A program made the position numbers and the translations under genes. Source: a virus. Taken from it: a stretch of 44,943 bases of DNA. The number at the start of each line of letters is the position of its first letter. The first letter of the stretch is position 1. A model generated the notes under the pieces. The model saw nothing but the letters and a program-made list of their open reading frames with translations. It did no database searches and had not been told where the DNA came from. Shown here piece by piece: positions 1 to 7,667 of this stretch. Location of the stretch: IMG/VR virus record IMGVR_UViG_3300032282_005983, positions 1 through 44,943 of that record. One strand, given 5' to 3'.

Positions 1-141
1 AATATAGTTAACATACATGACACTAGAGGTGTGACCACACTGATAGCATCTGCAGCAATCGCTGGCGGCGCTGCTGCACTTAGAGCACTAGAAGCAGCGT
101 TAAATCTTTCACCATCTGCTTCAACAGATCCAGGAAAGTAA
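1..141 (+). CDS. C-terminal end of an unidentified protein (partial)
   Basis: Frame 1 is open from the first base to a TAA at 139-141 and gives 46 residues ending in STDPGK. The visible part is rich in Ala, Gly and Leu (IAGGAAALRALEAALNL), which suggests an amphipathic or membrane-near helix. No family is recognisable. The gene starts outside the window and runs in the same direction as the next operon, from which it is separated by a promoter. Coding status rests only on frame continuity and composition. Confidence 0.55.
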   Translation, partial: NIVNIHDTRGVTTLIASAAIAGGAAALRALEAALNLSPSASTDPGK

Positions 142-169
142 TTTGTAACCAAAAAATCATAAGCATACT

Positions 170-197
170 TTGAGTTTGCTCAGTACTAGGGTATAAT
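170..197 (+). promoter_or_regulatory. sigma70-like promoter for the RNR operon
   Basis: TTGAGT at 170-175 and a perfect TATAAT at 192-197 are separated by 16 bp. Transcription would start near 204, leaving a leader of about 120 nt before the first ATG at 326. It is one of the best promoter matches in the window and would drive the 231-residue protein and the ribonucleotide reductase. Confidence 0.75.
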
Positions 198-203
198 AGC
201 TAG

Positions 204-325
204 TACGGAGGTAGCAACCCTGAGCACTGTCCTCCTTTCGAGTCTATATGATTCGGAGGGAGGACAGTTTCATATGTGGCTCTCTTCGGTAGCCTCGGAC
301 TAAAAAGACAACGGAGTGAGATTAG
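204..325 (+). promoter_or_regulatory. structured 5' leader with two alternative hairpins
   Basis: A perfect 10-bp inverted repeat pairs ACTGTCCTCC (226-235) with GGAGGACAGT (259-268) around a 23-nt loop. The same CCTCC (231-235) can instead pair with GGAGG at 207-211, so two mutually exclusive folds are possible. A weaker GGCT/AGCC stem (278-281 with 291-294) follows. The ribosome binding site GGAGTGAG (313-320) lies downstream. There is no U-run typical of an intrinsic terminator, and I do not see the B12 box of cobalamin riboswitches. Folding and regulation are inferred. Confidence 0.45.
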
Positions 326-1021
326 ATGCTTGCCAAGGAAGAGCAAATTGTATTACCTAGAGAACAAGCAGTAAAATATCTGCAGGTTTACAACGCAGAT
401 ATAGATTGGAATCCACATCTCAATACTCTTTATTCTAGACTGACTAAAAAACTTGGAGAAGAAGCTGCAAAGATTGCTATTCGAAAGCAGATCGCATGCA
501 CTATTTTACTGCCAACAATCGATAGCAGTGTCCATACTGATCCGCCAGAAAACTTATTATTTTGGTGTAGTTCCTATCATCAGTATGATTCTAGGGATTG
601 GATAAAAGAGCTTTTTGAGGTCTGGAAAAAGGACGAAAAGATAGAAGAGATAAGAGGAAAATGTCTTGAAGTTGGTATAGTCTACCCGTTAGAATATAAC
701 CCTAACACAAGACAAGCCTTTAACTGGCTTACGGATTGTGCTAATCGTTCAGGATGCATAAGTGATGAAAACAAAGAGCATATTTATAAAAAGCTTCAAA
801 ATCTTGTTTTTGCATACGGCGGTGTAGTGATTTGTAGCGTATTTGGCAAACCTGAATACTCTAAGAAGATAGACAAGATACCAAATTGGAGATCAGCCTA
901 TTTTTTTGAAAAGCTCATACATGAAGTATATAAGTCTGATGAGATATTAAAAATAAAGCAACATGAAATCAATAAAATAAAATCAGTTAATAGTAGACTC
1001 GTAAAAAAGATTAAAGGATAG
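326..1021 (+). CDS. hypothetical protein upstream of RNR
   Basis: A 231-residue protein of unknown function. The ATG follows GGAGTGAG (313-320) at good spacing. It contains several Trp/Tyr/Cys-rich stretches (WCSSYHQYDSRDWIKELFEVW) and a Lys-rich C-terminus (EINKIKSVNSRLVKKIKG). No motif I can assign. It is the first gene of the transcript that continues into ribonucleotide reductase 8 bp downstream, so a role in nucleotide metabolism is possible but only from context. Confidence 0.75.
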   Translation: MLAKEEQIVLPREQAVKYLQVYNADIDWNPHLNTLYSRLTKKLGEEAAKIAIRKQIACTILLPTIDSSVHTDPPENLLFWCSSYHQYDSRDWIKELFEVWKKDEKIEEIRGKCLEVGIVYPLEYNPNTRQAFNWLTDCANRSGCISDENKEHIYKKLQNLVFAYGGVVICSVFGKPEYSKKIDKIPNWRSAYFFEKLIHEVYKSDEILKIKQHEINKIKSVNSRLVKKIKG

Positions 1022-1029
1022 GAATTAAT

Positions 1030-3021
1030 ATGATAACGCTTCAAAAAGATTTTGATTTTCTTTCAGAATCATTTCTTTCTCAATACAAAGGGGCACCAGT
1101 TAGCTGGGGTTTTGCTACTGGCCCAAATTATCTTGGTGAGATCACCTATAGACGAACATACAGTAGGGATGGAGAGGAGTGGTGGCAGACAGTAAGAAGA
1201 GTTGTCGAAGGAGCATATGAAATTCTTTATTCTCATTGTAAATACTACAACTTACCCTTTGAGATTGATACAGCTAAAACAGATGCTGAAACCATGTATG
1301 ATCTTATTTTTAATTTCAAGTTCTTACCCCCAGGCAGAGGACTATGGACTATGGGGACGGATCATGTCAAAAAGGTCGGAGGTGGCAGCCTAAACAACTG
1401 TGCATTTGTTTCTACGGTTAACCTTGCTAAAGATTTTGACAAGCCATTTAGATTCTTAATGGACATGTCCATGCTTGGTGTGGGTGTCGGTTTCGATACA
1501 AAAGGTGCAGGACAATTAATTTGGGATCCGTCGCATCTGAATACCATGGACTACGTTGTTCCAGATAGTCGTGAAGGTTGGGTAGATAGTCTTGGCTCCC
1601 TGCTTAAGTGGGGCCTTGGTATTGGTCCTAAGCCCAATTTTGACTATTCTCTAGTGAGACCAAAGGGTTCACCAATTCGTGGATTTGGGGGCGTTTCAGA
1701 GGGTCCTGAACCACTTCAGCTTCTGCACTCAGAAGTAGAAGAAATTATAATGAAGAAGGCTGGAGAGCCGGTTTCATCACGAGACATTGTAGACATTCAG
1801 AATATGATTGGCAGATGCGTCGTTGCTGGCAATGTGCGTCGTTCAGCAGAAATAGCTTTAGGGGATCCAGAAGATGAGTTATTCTTAAATCTTAAGAATT
1901 ACGATTTATACCCTGAAAGAATGAACTATGGTTGGGCTTCAAACAATAGTCTTTTAGTCGATGTTGGTACTGATTATTCGAAGTACGCAAAACAAATTAT
2001 TGATAACGGCGAGCCAGGATTTGTTTGGCTGGATAACATTCGTAATTACTCTAGAATGAATGGAAAGCCAGACGGTAAGGATTGGAGAGTTGTTGGTACC
2101 AACCCCTGTGCAGAGCAGAGCCTAGAGTCGTATGAATTATGCTGTTTAGTAGAGACGTTCCCTAATCATCATAAAACAATAGAAGAATATAAAAAGACAT
2201 TGAAGTACGCCTTTATTTATGCGAAAGCAGTTACTCTAATGCCTGCGCATTGGACGGAAACTAATGCGGTGATGTTACGTAATCGCAGAATTGGCACATC
2301 AATGTCAGGTATCGCTCAGTTCCATGCCTATAGAGGTGAAAAGAATCTTATAAAGTGGTGCAAGGCTGGCTACGAAACAGTGGAACACTATGATAAAGTA
2401 TACTCAGAATGGCTTTGTGTGCGTGAATCAATAAAAAAGACTAGCGTAAAACCGTCCGGAACCGTATCCCTATTGGCTGGTGCCACTCCTGGAGTTCACT
2501 ATCCAACGTATCGTTATTATATTAGAAGAATAAGATTCGCAGAGCATCACCCCGACGTGCAGGCCTTTGTAGATGCGGGCTATAAGGTAGAAAAAGCAAC
2601 ATACGAACCAGGAACCGTAGTAATAGAGTTCCCAGTTTCAGGAGAAGAAAAAGTTCCTACAGAAAAAGAAGTTTCTCTAGCGCAAAAGATGTCATTGGCA
2701 GTGCTGATGCAGGAGCATTGGGCTGACAATCAGGTCTCATGTACAGCAACTTTTGATCCGAAAACAGAAGGCATGCTCATACCAGATCTTATCAAGGCGT
2801 ATGAAAATAGATTAAAGTCTATTTCATTCCTTCCTATGACAGAAGAAGGGGCATATGAACAGATGCCATATGAAGCAATTGATCAAATAACGTATGAAGA
2901 AATGATTAAGGATCTAAAGCCTATAGTTTGGACTAGCTCTTCTACTCATGACCAAGAAGATCAATTTTGCGACGGAGCAGCCTGTCTTATTCCTGGGGCG
3001 ATTCCGTCTAGTCAAAATTAA
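1030..3021 (+). CDS. nrdJ: adenosylcobalamin-dependent (class II, monomeric) ribonucleotide reductase
   Basis: Reduces ribonucleotides to deoxyribonucleotides, with adenosylcobalamin as radical source. The 663 residues match the monomeric class II type (Lactobacillus leichmannii RTPR, about 740 residues). Visible: the first active-site Cys in GGGSLNNCAF (C124), the thiyl-radical loop NPCAEQSLE (C360, E362), a partner Cys at C371/C372, the GRCVVAGNVRRSAEI block (261-275), and the C-terminal shuttle pair C647/C652 in FCDGAAC. All catalytic Cys appear present, so it should be active. Oxygen-independent dNTP supply fits a phage with its own ThyX and polymerase. It depends on host or environmental B12. 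It sits 8 bp after the preceding gene, with RBS AAGGATAGGA. Confidence 0.95.
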   Translation: MITLQKDFDFLSESFLSQYKGAPVSWGFATGPNYLGEITYRRTYSRDGEEWWQTVRRVVEGAYEILYSHCKYYNLPFEIDTAKTDAETMYDLIFNFKFLPPGRGLWTMGTDHVKKVGGGSLNNCAFVSTVNLAKDFDKPFRFLMDMSMLGVGVGFDTKGAGQLIWDPSHLNTMDYVVPDSREGWVDSLGSLLKWGLGIGPKPNFDYSLVRPKGSPIRGFGGVSEGPEPLQLLHSEVEEIIMKKAGEPVSSRDIVDIQNMIGRCVVAGNVRRSAEIALGDPEDELFLNLKNYDLYPERMNYGWASNNSLLVDVGTDYSKYAKQIIDNGEPGFVWLDNIRNYSRMNGKPDGKDWRVVGTNPCAEQSLESYELCCLVETFPNHHKTIEEYKKTLKYAFIYAKAVTLMPAHWTETNAVMLRNRRIGTSMSGIAQFHAYRGEKNLIKWCKAGYETVEHYDKVYSEWLCVRESIKKTSVKPSGTVSLLAGATPGVHYPTYRYYIRRIRFAEHHPDVQAFVDAGYKVEKATYEPGTVVIEFPVSGEEKVPTEKEVSLAQKMSLAVLMQEHWADNQVSCTATFDPKTEGMLIPDLIKAYENRLKSISFLPMTEEGAYEQMPYEAIDQITYEEMIKDLKPIVWTSSSTHDQEDQFCDGAACLIPGAIPSSQN

Positions 3022-3031
3022 ATCTTGGTGT

Positions 3032-3052
3032 AGGTTGTTAAAACCACAACCT
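3032..3052 (+). other. short hairpin after the RNR gene
   Basis: AGGTTGT (3032-3038) and ACAACCT (3046-3052) form a perfect 7-bp stem with a 7-nt loop, 10 bp after the RNR stop. There is no following T-run, so it is more likely an mRNA-stabilising or processing hairpin than a full intrinsic terminator. Confidence 0.35.
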
Positions 3053-3094
3053 GCTGGTATATTTATCTGGTAAGAGAATACGAAAGGCATAAAA

Positions 3095-3322
3095 ATGACA
3101 ACCAATCAATTTATTTTCGACAAGATTGAACACTCAATGGAAGAAATGCTAAGCACAGATATGGTAATAAAAGCGCAGTTCATATTAGACGGTGCAGATA
3201 CATTGAACGGAGCGGCAGATATGGCTAGAGCTTATGCAGACTTTTTAGATAGACTAGCAGAAGAAGGTTACGTATTAGCATCAACCATAGAAGATGACCT
3301 AGGTTACGCAATTCTTGGCTGA
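3095..3322 (+). CDS. small acidic hypothetical protein
   Basis: A 75-residue protein, acidic and mostly helical in composition, with a central Ala-rich segment (NGAADMARAYADFLDRLAEE). AAAGG (3083-3087) serves as RBS. No family recognised. It stands between RNR and ThyX on the same strand. A palindromic promoter-like region follows it. Confidence 0.65.
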   Translation: MTTNQFIFDKIEHSMEEMLSTDMVIKAQFILDGADTLNGAADMARAYADFLDRLAEEGYVLASTIEDDLGYAILG

Positions 3323-3337
3323 TATTGTAGTTTTGAT

Positions 3338-3382
3338 TTGAATTTATTGAAATATGGGGATAATATAGTGTTATCCCCATAT
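3338..3382 (+). promoter_or_regulatory. palindromic promoter/operator-like region
   Basis: A perfect 12-bp inverted repeat (ATATGGGGATAA at 3352-3363, TTATCCCCATAT at 3371-3382, 7-nt loop) sits just before the RBS GGAGG (3390-3394) of the next gene. A weak promoter match, TTGAAT (3338-3343) with TAATAT (3361-3366) at 17 bp, overlaps its left arm. It could be an operator, or a stem-loop ending the upstream transcript; the lack of a clear T-run after the stem favours the former. Confidence 0.45.
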
Positions 3383-3398
3383 TCTATTTGGAGGCTAA

Positions 3399-3731
3399 AT
3401 GGGTATTGAAGACGAATTCATGGAAATAGTAAACAATAATAATCTTCAGGATTTTATGTTTCAATCTGAAAGTCAGCATATGACTATCAAAGACTTGCAT
3501 CTAGGTATGCGAGATATATCAGAAGCGATGTTATATATAACAGATTTTATTCATAATTTCTTTTCTTCTATATCAGAAAATTCCGAAGAAGAAAGACCGA
3601 ACCTATCGGTTGATAGCGTTATGTATGCTAAGATGATGTTTGAAAATGCAAGCAAGTTTTGTGACAGTATAGTCGATTCAACGTTAGACGATGAAGATGA
3701 TTATGAGGATGAGGAAGATAAGGATAACTAA
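3399..3731 (+). CDS. acidic hypothetical protein
   Basis: A 110-residue protein with a strongly acidic tail (DDEDDYEDEEDKDN). Acidic tails of this kind occur in DNA mimics and in single-stranded-DNA-binding partners, but no such family is recognisable here. GGAGG (3390-3394) is the RBS. Its TAA overlaps the ATG of ThyX (TAATG), so the two are translationally coupled. Confidence 0.65.
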   Translation: MGIEDEFMEIVNNNNLQDFMFQSESQHMTIKDLHLGMRDISEAMLYITDFIHNFFSSISENSEEERPNLSVDSVMYAKMMFENASKFCDSIVDSTLDDEDDYEDEEDKDN

Positions 3732-4474
3732 TGGACGATAAAGACGTATTAGGTAATGCATTGAGAGTGAATATAAATGTCACTCCAGAAACACAGACAG
3801 TGAATGTTCTTGATAAAGGATACGTAAGACTTATAGATTATATGGGATCAGATCTGTCCGTAGTGAATGCAGCCAGAGCGTCGTTCGCTAAAGAAAGCCT
3901 AATGTTTAATCAGGCAGACGCACGACTGCTGCACTTTTTGGCGAAAGAGGGTCATTTATCGCCTTTTCGCCATGCATTCGTGACACTAGAGATTAAAGCA
4001 CCTCTTATGGTAGCTAGACAGCACTGGAAGTACGTAGTCGGCTCAGACCACACTATGGACGGATGGAATGAGGCTAGTAGACGTTATGTCACTGCTGACG
4101 AAGAATTTTACGTCATAGAAGCAGGGCAGTGGCGCGCAATGCCAGAGAATAAAAAACAGGGATCTGGCGATCCTATCGAAAAGTTTACAGGTGCCTTTTA
4201 TTCTCAAGCATTTGAGAAATGGTCAAAAGAAGGACTTTCTTTGTATCATTCTGCAATGCGAGATGGCATATGTGCAGAACAGGCGAGAATATTTTTACCA
4301 GCGTATTCTTTGTATATAAACTATAGATGGTCCACAAGCCTGCAGAGTGTTATTCATTTCTTGAACCAACGACTGGCAGAAGACGCTCAGAAAGAAATTC
4401 AAGATTACGCTAAAGCGGTACACATATTAACTCAACCTTTATTCCCCGTAAGCATGAATGCGTTTGGACTTTAA
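3731..4474 (+). CDS. thyX: flavin-dependent thymidylate synthase
   Basis: Makes dTMP from dUMP with methylene-tetrahydrofolate, FAD and NADPH. The 247 residues carry the ThyX core: HFLAKEGHLSPFRHAFVTL near the N-terminus, the substrate-binding block ending in WNEASRRYV, and the C-terminal E-AR-LP block with the SLQSVIHFLNQRL helix and AQKEIQDYA. The usual RHR-x7-S signature is altered: the equivalent stretch reads ARQHWKYVVGSDHTMDG, with an insertion before WNEASRRY. Complements the upstream RNR in dNTP synthesis. Starts inside the stop codon of the preceding gene. Confidence 0.9.
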   Translation: MDDKDVLGNALRVNINVTPETQTVNVLDKGYVRLIDYMGSDLSVVNAARASFAKESLMFNQADARLLHFLAKEGHLSPFRHAFVTLEIKAPLMVARQHWKYVVGSDHTMDGWNEASRRYVTADEEFYVIEAGQWRAMPENKKQGSGDPIEKFTGAFYSQAFEKWSKEGLSLYHSAMRDGICAEQARIFLPAYSLYINYRWSTSLQSVIHFLNQRLAEDAQKEIQDYAKAVHILTQPLFPVSMNAFGL

Positions 4475-4475
4475 A

Positions 4476-4661
4476 ATGAAGTTAGCCTTAGAAATACCAG
4501 CATTATTCATTTCAGCCTTTTTTATCATATGGGCTATGAATGTTTCGTTTGCCGCGCATCTTCAAGAGGAGAGTGCTGCATTAAAGAAGTATCATGTATA
4601 TTCTTATATATTAACTTTAATATCTCTAGTTGTAATATCAATACCAATATTCTTTAGATAG
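4476..4661 (+). CDS. small two-helix membrane protein
   Basis: 61 residues from the ATG at 4476, or 67 from an in-frame ATG at 4458 that overlaps thyX by 17 bp. Two hydrophobic segments are seen, IPALFISAFFIIWAMNVSF and YILTLISLVVISIPIFF, separated by a charged loop (HLQEESAALKKYH). Likely an inner-membrane protein. A holin-like or superinfection role cannot be told from sequence. Neither start has a strong RBS; 4476 avoids a long overlap. Confidence 0.6.
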   Translation: MKLALEIPALFISAFFIIWAMNVSFAAHLQEESAALKKYHVYSYILTLISLVVISIPIFFR

Positions 4662-4668
4662 GAATTAA

Positions 4669-4908
4669 ATGGCAGCTTCAAAAGCTAATTATGTAATAGT
4701 GTATAAGAATTCATCTCAGGTATATTCAGCAACTAATTTAGCTACCGCATTAAAAACACCATTGCCAAAAGGTTGCAAATTAGAAGATAAGAAGATATTA
4801 TTCATGTCGTTCCTTCCGGACGAAGAAACATTAAGTGTTTATCAATTAAAAAACGAAGATCTCCAAGAAGAAGAAAGCAATGAGCAACAAGAACAAGAAA
4901 ACAGTTAA
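4669..4908 (+). CDS. small hypothetical protein with acidic C-terminus
   Basis: 79 residues, with an N-terminal mixed alpha/beta pattern (NYVIVYKNSSQVYSATNLA) and a tail rich in Glu, Gln and Asn. RBS AGGA lies at 4660-4663. It overlaps the next gene by 29 bp. No family recognised. It belongs to a run of three similarly sized acidic proteins between thyX and the glycan island. Confidence 0.65.
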   Translation: MAASKANYVIVYKNSSQVYSATNLATALKTPLPKGCKLEDKKILFMSFLPDEETLSVYQLKNEDLQEEESNEQQEQENS

Positions 4909-5125
4909 AGTATCAGTTAAACTAGAACCAGGCGAAGCATTTGTGGTAGCTAATATTGAATACCTAAATCATATAGAGCAGGTGTATAGAACACTTGCCT
5001 TAGACGCTGAAACACCGCAAGATGCTTCTAAATGGATTGAAGTAGCTGATTTAGTCGCTTATTGGGTTGCAGAAACTGCTGTTCCAGTGACTACTGGTTT
5101 TGAAGATGAGGATGATTGGATTTGA
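4880..5125 (+). CDS. small acidic hypothetical protein
   Basis: 81 residues. The N-terminus is basic (MSNKNKKTVKVSVKL), followed by a helical region (IEYLNHIEQVYRTLALDAE) and an acidic end (FEDEDDWI). The GAAGAAGAAAG stretch before ATG 4880 can serve as RBS. No function recognised. The start of the next gene overlaps its stop codon. Confidence 0.65.
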   Translation: MSNKNKKTVKVSVKLEPGEAFVVANIEYLNHIEQVYRTLALDAETPQDASKWIEVADLVAYWVAETAVPVTTGFEDEDDWI

Positions 5126-5382
5126 GTAAATACTCAAAAGTAAAACTTTACATCTATGAGCATACCCCTAAAGAAACTATAATTGATACAGTTGAATGTA
5201 GAGAATGGGATGAGATAGTAATTGCGGCCTATTCTTTTGATAATGTACAAGTTTCTTTGGAAGAATTAATGGATACATTATCTGAAGCATTTGCTAATAA
5301 AAAAGTTGTATTAGTCCCTAAACAATCAAATATTGAATTTTATGGCGTAAAAGAAATGAAAGAGCTAGAACATGGCAGTTGA
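5122..5382 (+). CDS. small hypothetical protein, TTG start
   Basis: 86 residues beginning (M)SKYSKVKLYIYEH. The preferred start is TTG at 5122, because it overlaps the preceding TGA as TTGA. The same TTGAGTAAAT junction starts another gene at 16914. An in-frame TTG at 5116 is an alternative, with GAGG at 5108-5111 near both. The fold looks alpha/beta. No family recognised. It overlaps the following glycosyltransferase by 11 bp. Confidence 0.6.
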   Translation: MSKYSKVKLYIYEHTPKETIIDTVECREWDEIVIAAYSFDNVQVSLEELMDTLSEAFANKKVVLVPKQSNIEFYGVKEMKELEHGS

Positions 5383-6172
5383 CTTATTGGTAGTAACTTA
5401 TAACACAAAAGATCTTTTAAAAAGACTTTTAGACACTCTTCATTCAGACTATGAAGATAATGTATGGAAACTTTTTATTGCTGACAACAATTCGCAAGAT
5501 GGAACTCAAGAATGGCTTTTAGCTAATAGTGGTGAATACAAAATAGAAGAACTAGTATTCAACGAAAATATAGGCTATTCTGCAGCGATTAATGATTTAG
5601 CATTTAGATCTAGTTCTGAAATTTTATGCGCAGTAAATGCAGATACGTGGTTCACTACTAAGCATGTTAAACAAGTTATTCAATCGTTTGATGACACTCC
5701 TAATATGGCAGTCTGTGGAGTGAAGCAAATGGATGAGTCAAATAAGATAAGACATGGTGGAATCTTTTGGGATAAAAAATCTGATCCCGTGCATAGAGGC
5801 TGGAGCCAGTGGGACCCATTAGACGTAGAGTATAGGGATAAAGTTCAATGTTGGACAGTATCTGGATCGATTTACTATGCAAAAAGAAGCATCTGGAAAG
5901 AACTCCATGATTGTCCAATTTTTGCAGAAATGTATCCAGAAGCAAAAGGTGCTTTTTTACCAACTCCTCACTTTTTCGAGGAAACTTGGTTTTCACAACA
6001 TGCTTTAGCCCATGGATATGAGGTTTGGTATGATGGAACAGTAGACACAGCGGGTCACACATGGCATGCCTCTACTGCGGTTGGCGAGGCGTCTCGAAAG
6101 TATTTTATGACTAGTAGAGATATTTACATAAAAGCGTGTGAAAAGCATAGAATAGATCACGAATGCAAATAG
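5372..6172 (+). CDS. family 2 glycosyltransferase (rhamnosyltransferase-like)
   Basis: GT-A fold enzyme that transfers a sugar from a nucleotide donor. In 266 residues: the N-terminal strand LLVVTYNTKDLLKRLL, the donor-binding ADNNSQDGT (37-45), NENIGYSAAIN (64-74) typical of rhamnosyl-type GT2 enzymes, VNADTW (88-93) in place of the classical DxD, and FFEETWFSQ near 207-215, matching the general base region. It is the first gene of the glycan island. Acceptor and sugar are unknown. Confidence 0.85.
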   Translation: MAVDLLVVTYNTKDLLKRLLDTLHSDYEDNVWKLFIADNNSQDGTQEWLLANSGEYKIEELVFNENIGYSAAINDLAFRSSSEILCAVNADTWFTTKHVKQVIQSFDDTPNMAVCGVKQMDESNKIRHGGIFWDKKSDPVHRGWSQWDPLDVEYRDKVQCWTVSGSIYYAKRSIWKELHDCPIFAEMYPEAKGAFLPTPHFFEETWFSQHALAHGYEVWYDGTVDTAGHTWHASTAVGEASRKYFMTSRDIYIKACEKHRIDHECK

Positions 6173-6570
6173 TTATTAAGGCTTCTCGTCAGTTCGGAAG
6201 ATCAACATATTTAGCTAATGAAATACTTTCTTATCTAAGAGAGGAAGAAAACTTAAATGTTCTTGTCGTAACGCCAGTAAAACAAATGGCAAATAATTTT
6301 ATGGATCTATTATCAAAAATAGCTAAAAAAGAAAAAGATTACGTAAAAGAATCTATAGTTGTGTCTCAAGATAAGATTGTTTTAAACGAGAATATAATTC
6401 GCGTTATACCTTGTTATGATTTAGATAGAAAACTTAAGAGTTTTTCTTTGTACGATATTATCGCAATAGATGATGCAGATAAGTGTGATTCTGAAATTGT
6501 AGGCGCTATAATAGAAAGCGTAAAAGGCAATTCAAATAAACTACTTTTAATGTCGGAAGAAGAAAAATAA
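6163..6570 (+). CDS. terminase-like P-loop ATPase fragment with altered Walker A
   Basis: 135 residues resembling the N-terminal half of a RecA-like ATPase of the terminase/helicase type. It begins IVIKASRQFGRST, like the terminase Walker A of the SRQ-x-GK-[ST] kind, but with Arg replacing the catalytic Lys. VLVVTPVKQMANNF follows as the next strand, and IIAIDDADKC is a Walker B-like strand. The motor's C-terminal half and a nuclease domain are absent. It may be a decayed gene or a regulatory paralogue. It overlaps the preceding gene by 10 bp. Confidence 0.65.
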   Translation: MQIVIKASRQFGRSTYLANEILSYLREEENLNVLVVTPVKQMANNFMDLLSKIAKKEKDYVKESIVVSQDKIVLNENIIRVIPCYDLDRKLKSFSLYDIIAIDDADKCDSEIVGAIIESVKGNSNKLLLMSEEEK

Positions 6571-6574
6571 ACCA

Positions 6575-7018
6575 ATGCAAACATTTTTACCAGATCCTGA
6601 CTTTCTAAAAACTGCAAAGTATTTAGACTGGAGACGCTTAGGTAAGCAAAGAGTAGAAACAAAGCAAATCTTAAATATAGTATCTAATCAAACAGATAAA
6701 AAAGGTTGGCGTAATCATCCAGCAGTTTTAATGTGGCAAGGGTGTGATTTAGCTCTAGCAATATATGGTTTAGAGATGTGTAAAGAATGGAAAAAGCGCG
6801 GATATGTAGATAATATGACTCCTTTTTTTGAAAACTATTTAATAGAAAATAAAAATAGATTAATTAAATATCCAGAATGGATAGGCAATAAAGAATTTCA
6901 TAGTTGTCATAGACAAACTCTTTTATTCAAAAATTATGATTGGTATATTCAATTTGGCTGGACAGAAGAACCAAAGTATGAGTATTATTGGCCTGTTCAA
7001 AAAATAGAAAGCAGATGA
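6575..7018 (+). CDS. pyrimidine-dimer DNA glycosylase-like protein (MSMEG_6728 type)
   Basis: 147 residues starting MQTFLPDPDFLKTAKYLD, then RRLGKQRVETKQIL and HPAVLMWQG, a pattern I associate with the MSMEG_6728 family. That family is often annotated as T4 endonuclease V (denV)-like pyrimidine-dimer glycosylase. If that is correct, it would start base-excision repair of UV dimers. Known members are mainly actinobacterial or environmental. It sits between an ATPase-like fragment and a HAD phosphatase inside the glycan island, so it is an insertion relative to the sugar genes. Confidence 0.75.
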   Translation: MQTFLPDPDFLKTAKYLDWRRLGKQRVETKQILNIVSNQTDKKGWRNHPAVLMWQGCDLALAIYGLEMCKEWKKRGYVDNMTPFFENYLIENKNRLIKYPEWIGNKEFHSCHRQTLLFKNYDWYIQFGWTEEPKYEYYWPVQKIESR

Positions 7019-7019
7019 A

Positions 7020-7598
7020 ATGGCAAGAATAGGTATTGACATAGATGGAGTATGTTATGACTTCATAGATGCTTTAAGATTGTATATAAATGAATCTTCT
7101 GGTAAACCACTAGAAGAAATGCCAGAAGCCCAAGTGTGGGACTTTTTTGAAGAACAATGGGGTATCAATGCTAATAGATACATTAAGTTCGTGGTAGATG
7201 GCGTTTTAGATGGTAAAATATTTTGGCAAGGCAAAATATATCCAGGGTGTCTGGAAGTCATACGAACTTTAAAGCAAATGGGGCATGAAATTATTTTCAT
7301 AACTGCAAGAAAATTTCATACAATTGAAGCTATATGCGCATTAGCTACTATCTCATGGATAGAGCAGAATAATTTACCTTATGACAAGATCATCGTGAGC
7401 AATGATAAGACAGGATATGATTTAGACTTGCTGATAGATGATTCTCCAAATCAAATTGAAAACCACGTCCTTCATGGTGAACATGCAGTAATTTTTGATC
7501 AACCATGGAATCAAGATATAAAGTATTGCGATAGAGTATATGGATGGAATGACGTCCTTAAGTATGTAGAAAATTATTTCCAAAAAGTTTCCATGTAA
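7020..7598 (+). CDS. HAD-superfamily 5'-nucleotidase-like phosphatase
   Basis: 192 residues with the HAD motifs: DIDGVCYD (7-14, nucleophile and acid Asp), FITAR (motif II, about residue 93) and LLIDDSPNQIE (motif IV). The cap insertion and size resemble 5'(3')-deoxyribonucleotidases found in phages. It would dephosphorylate a nucleotide or another phosphoester. It starts 1 bp after the preceding stop and ends just before a strong promoter. Confidence 0.8.
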   Translation: MARIGIDIDGVCYDFIDALRLYINESSGKPLEEMPEAQVWDFFEEQWGINANRYIKFVVDGVLDGKIFWQGKIYPGCLEVIRTLKQMGHEIIFITARKFHTIEAICALATISWIEQNNLPYDKIIVSNDKTGYDLDLLIDDSPNQIENHVLHGEHAVIFDQPWNQDIKYCDRVYGWNDVLKYVENYFQKVSM

Positions 7599-7599
7599 G

Positions 7600-7628
7600 T
7601 TGCAAAATAAAAAAAGCCACGATATAAT
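7600..7628 (+). promoter_or_regulatory. sigma70-like promoter
   Basis: TTGCAA (7600-7605), 17 bp, then TATAAT (7623-7628). The -10 is preceded by ACGA, the same ACGATATAAT string found at 28074-28083. The transcript would have a leader of about 33 nt before ATG 7668, with RBS AAAGGAG. Confidence 0.75.
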
Positions 7629-7667
7629 ACAGAATGTAAGTAAGTAAACCACAAAAAGGAGACAATA

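Noticed and set aside
200-325. Cobalamin riboswitch call for the RNR leader
   Set aside because: Tempting because the RNR needs adenosylcobalamin, but I see no B12 box or recognised core; only alternative hairpins can be supported.
5700-6062. Minus-strand 120-residue frame opposite the GT2 gene
   Set aside because: Antisense to an intact glycosyltransferase in a plus-strand operon; low-complexity His/Leu composition of a shadow.
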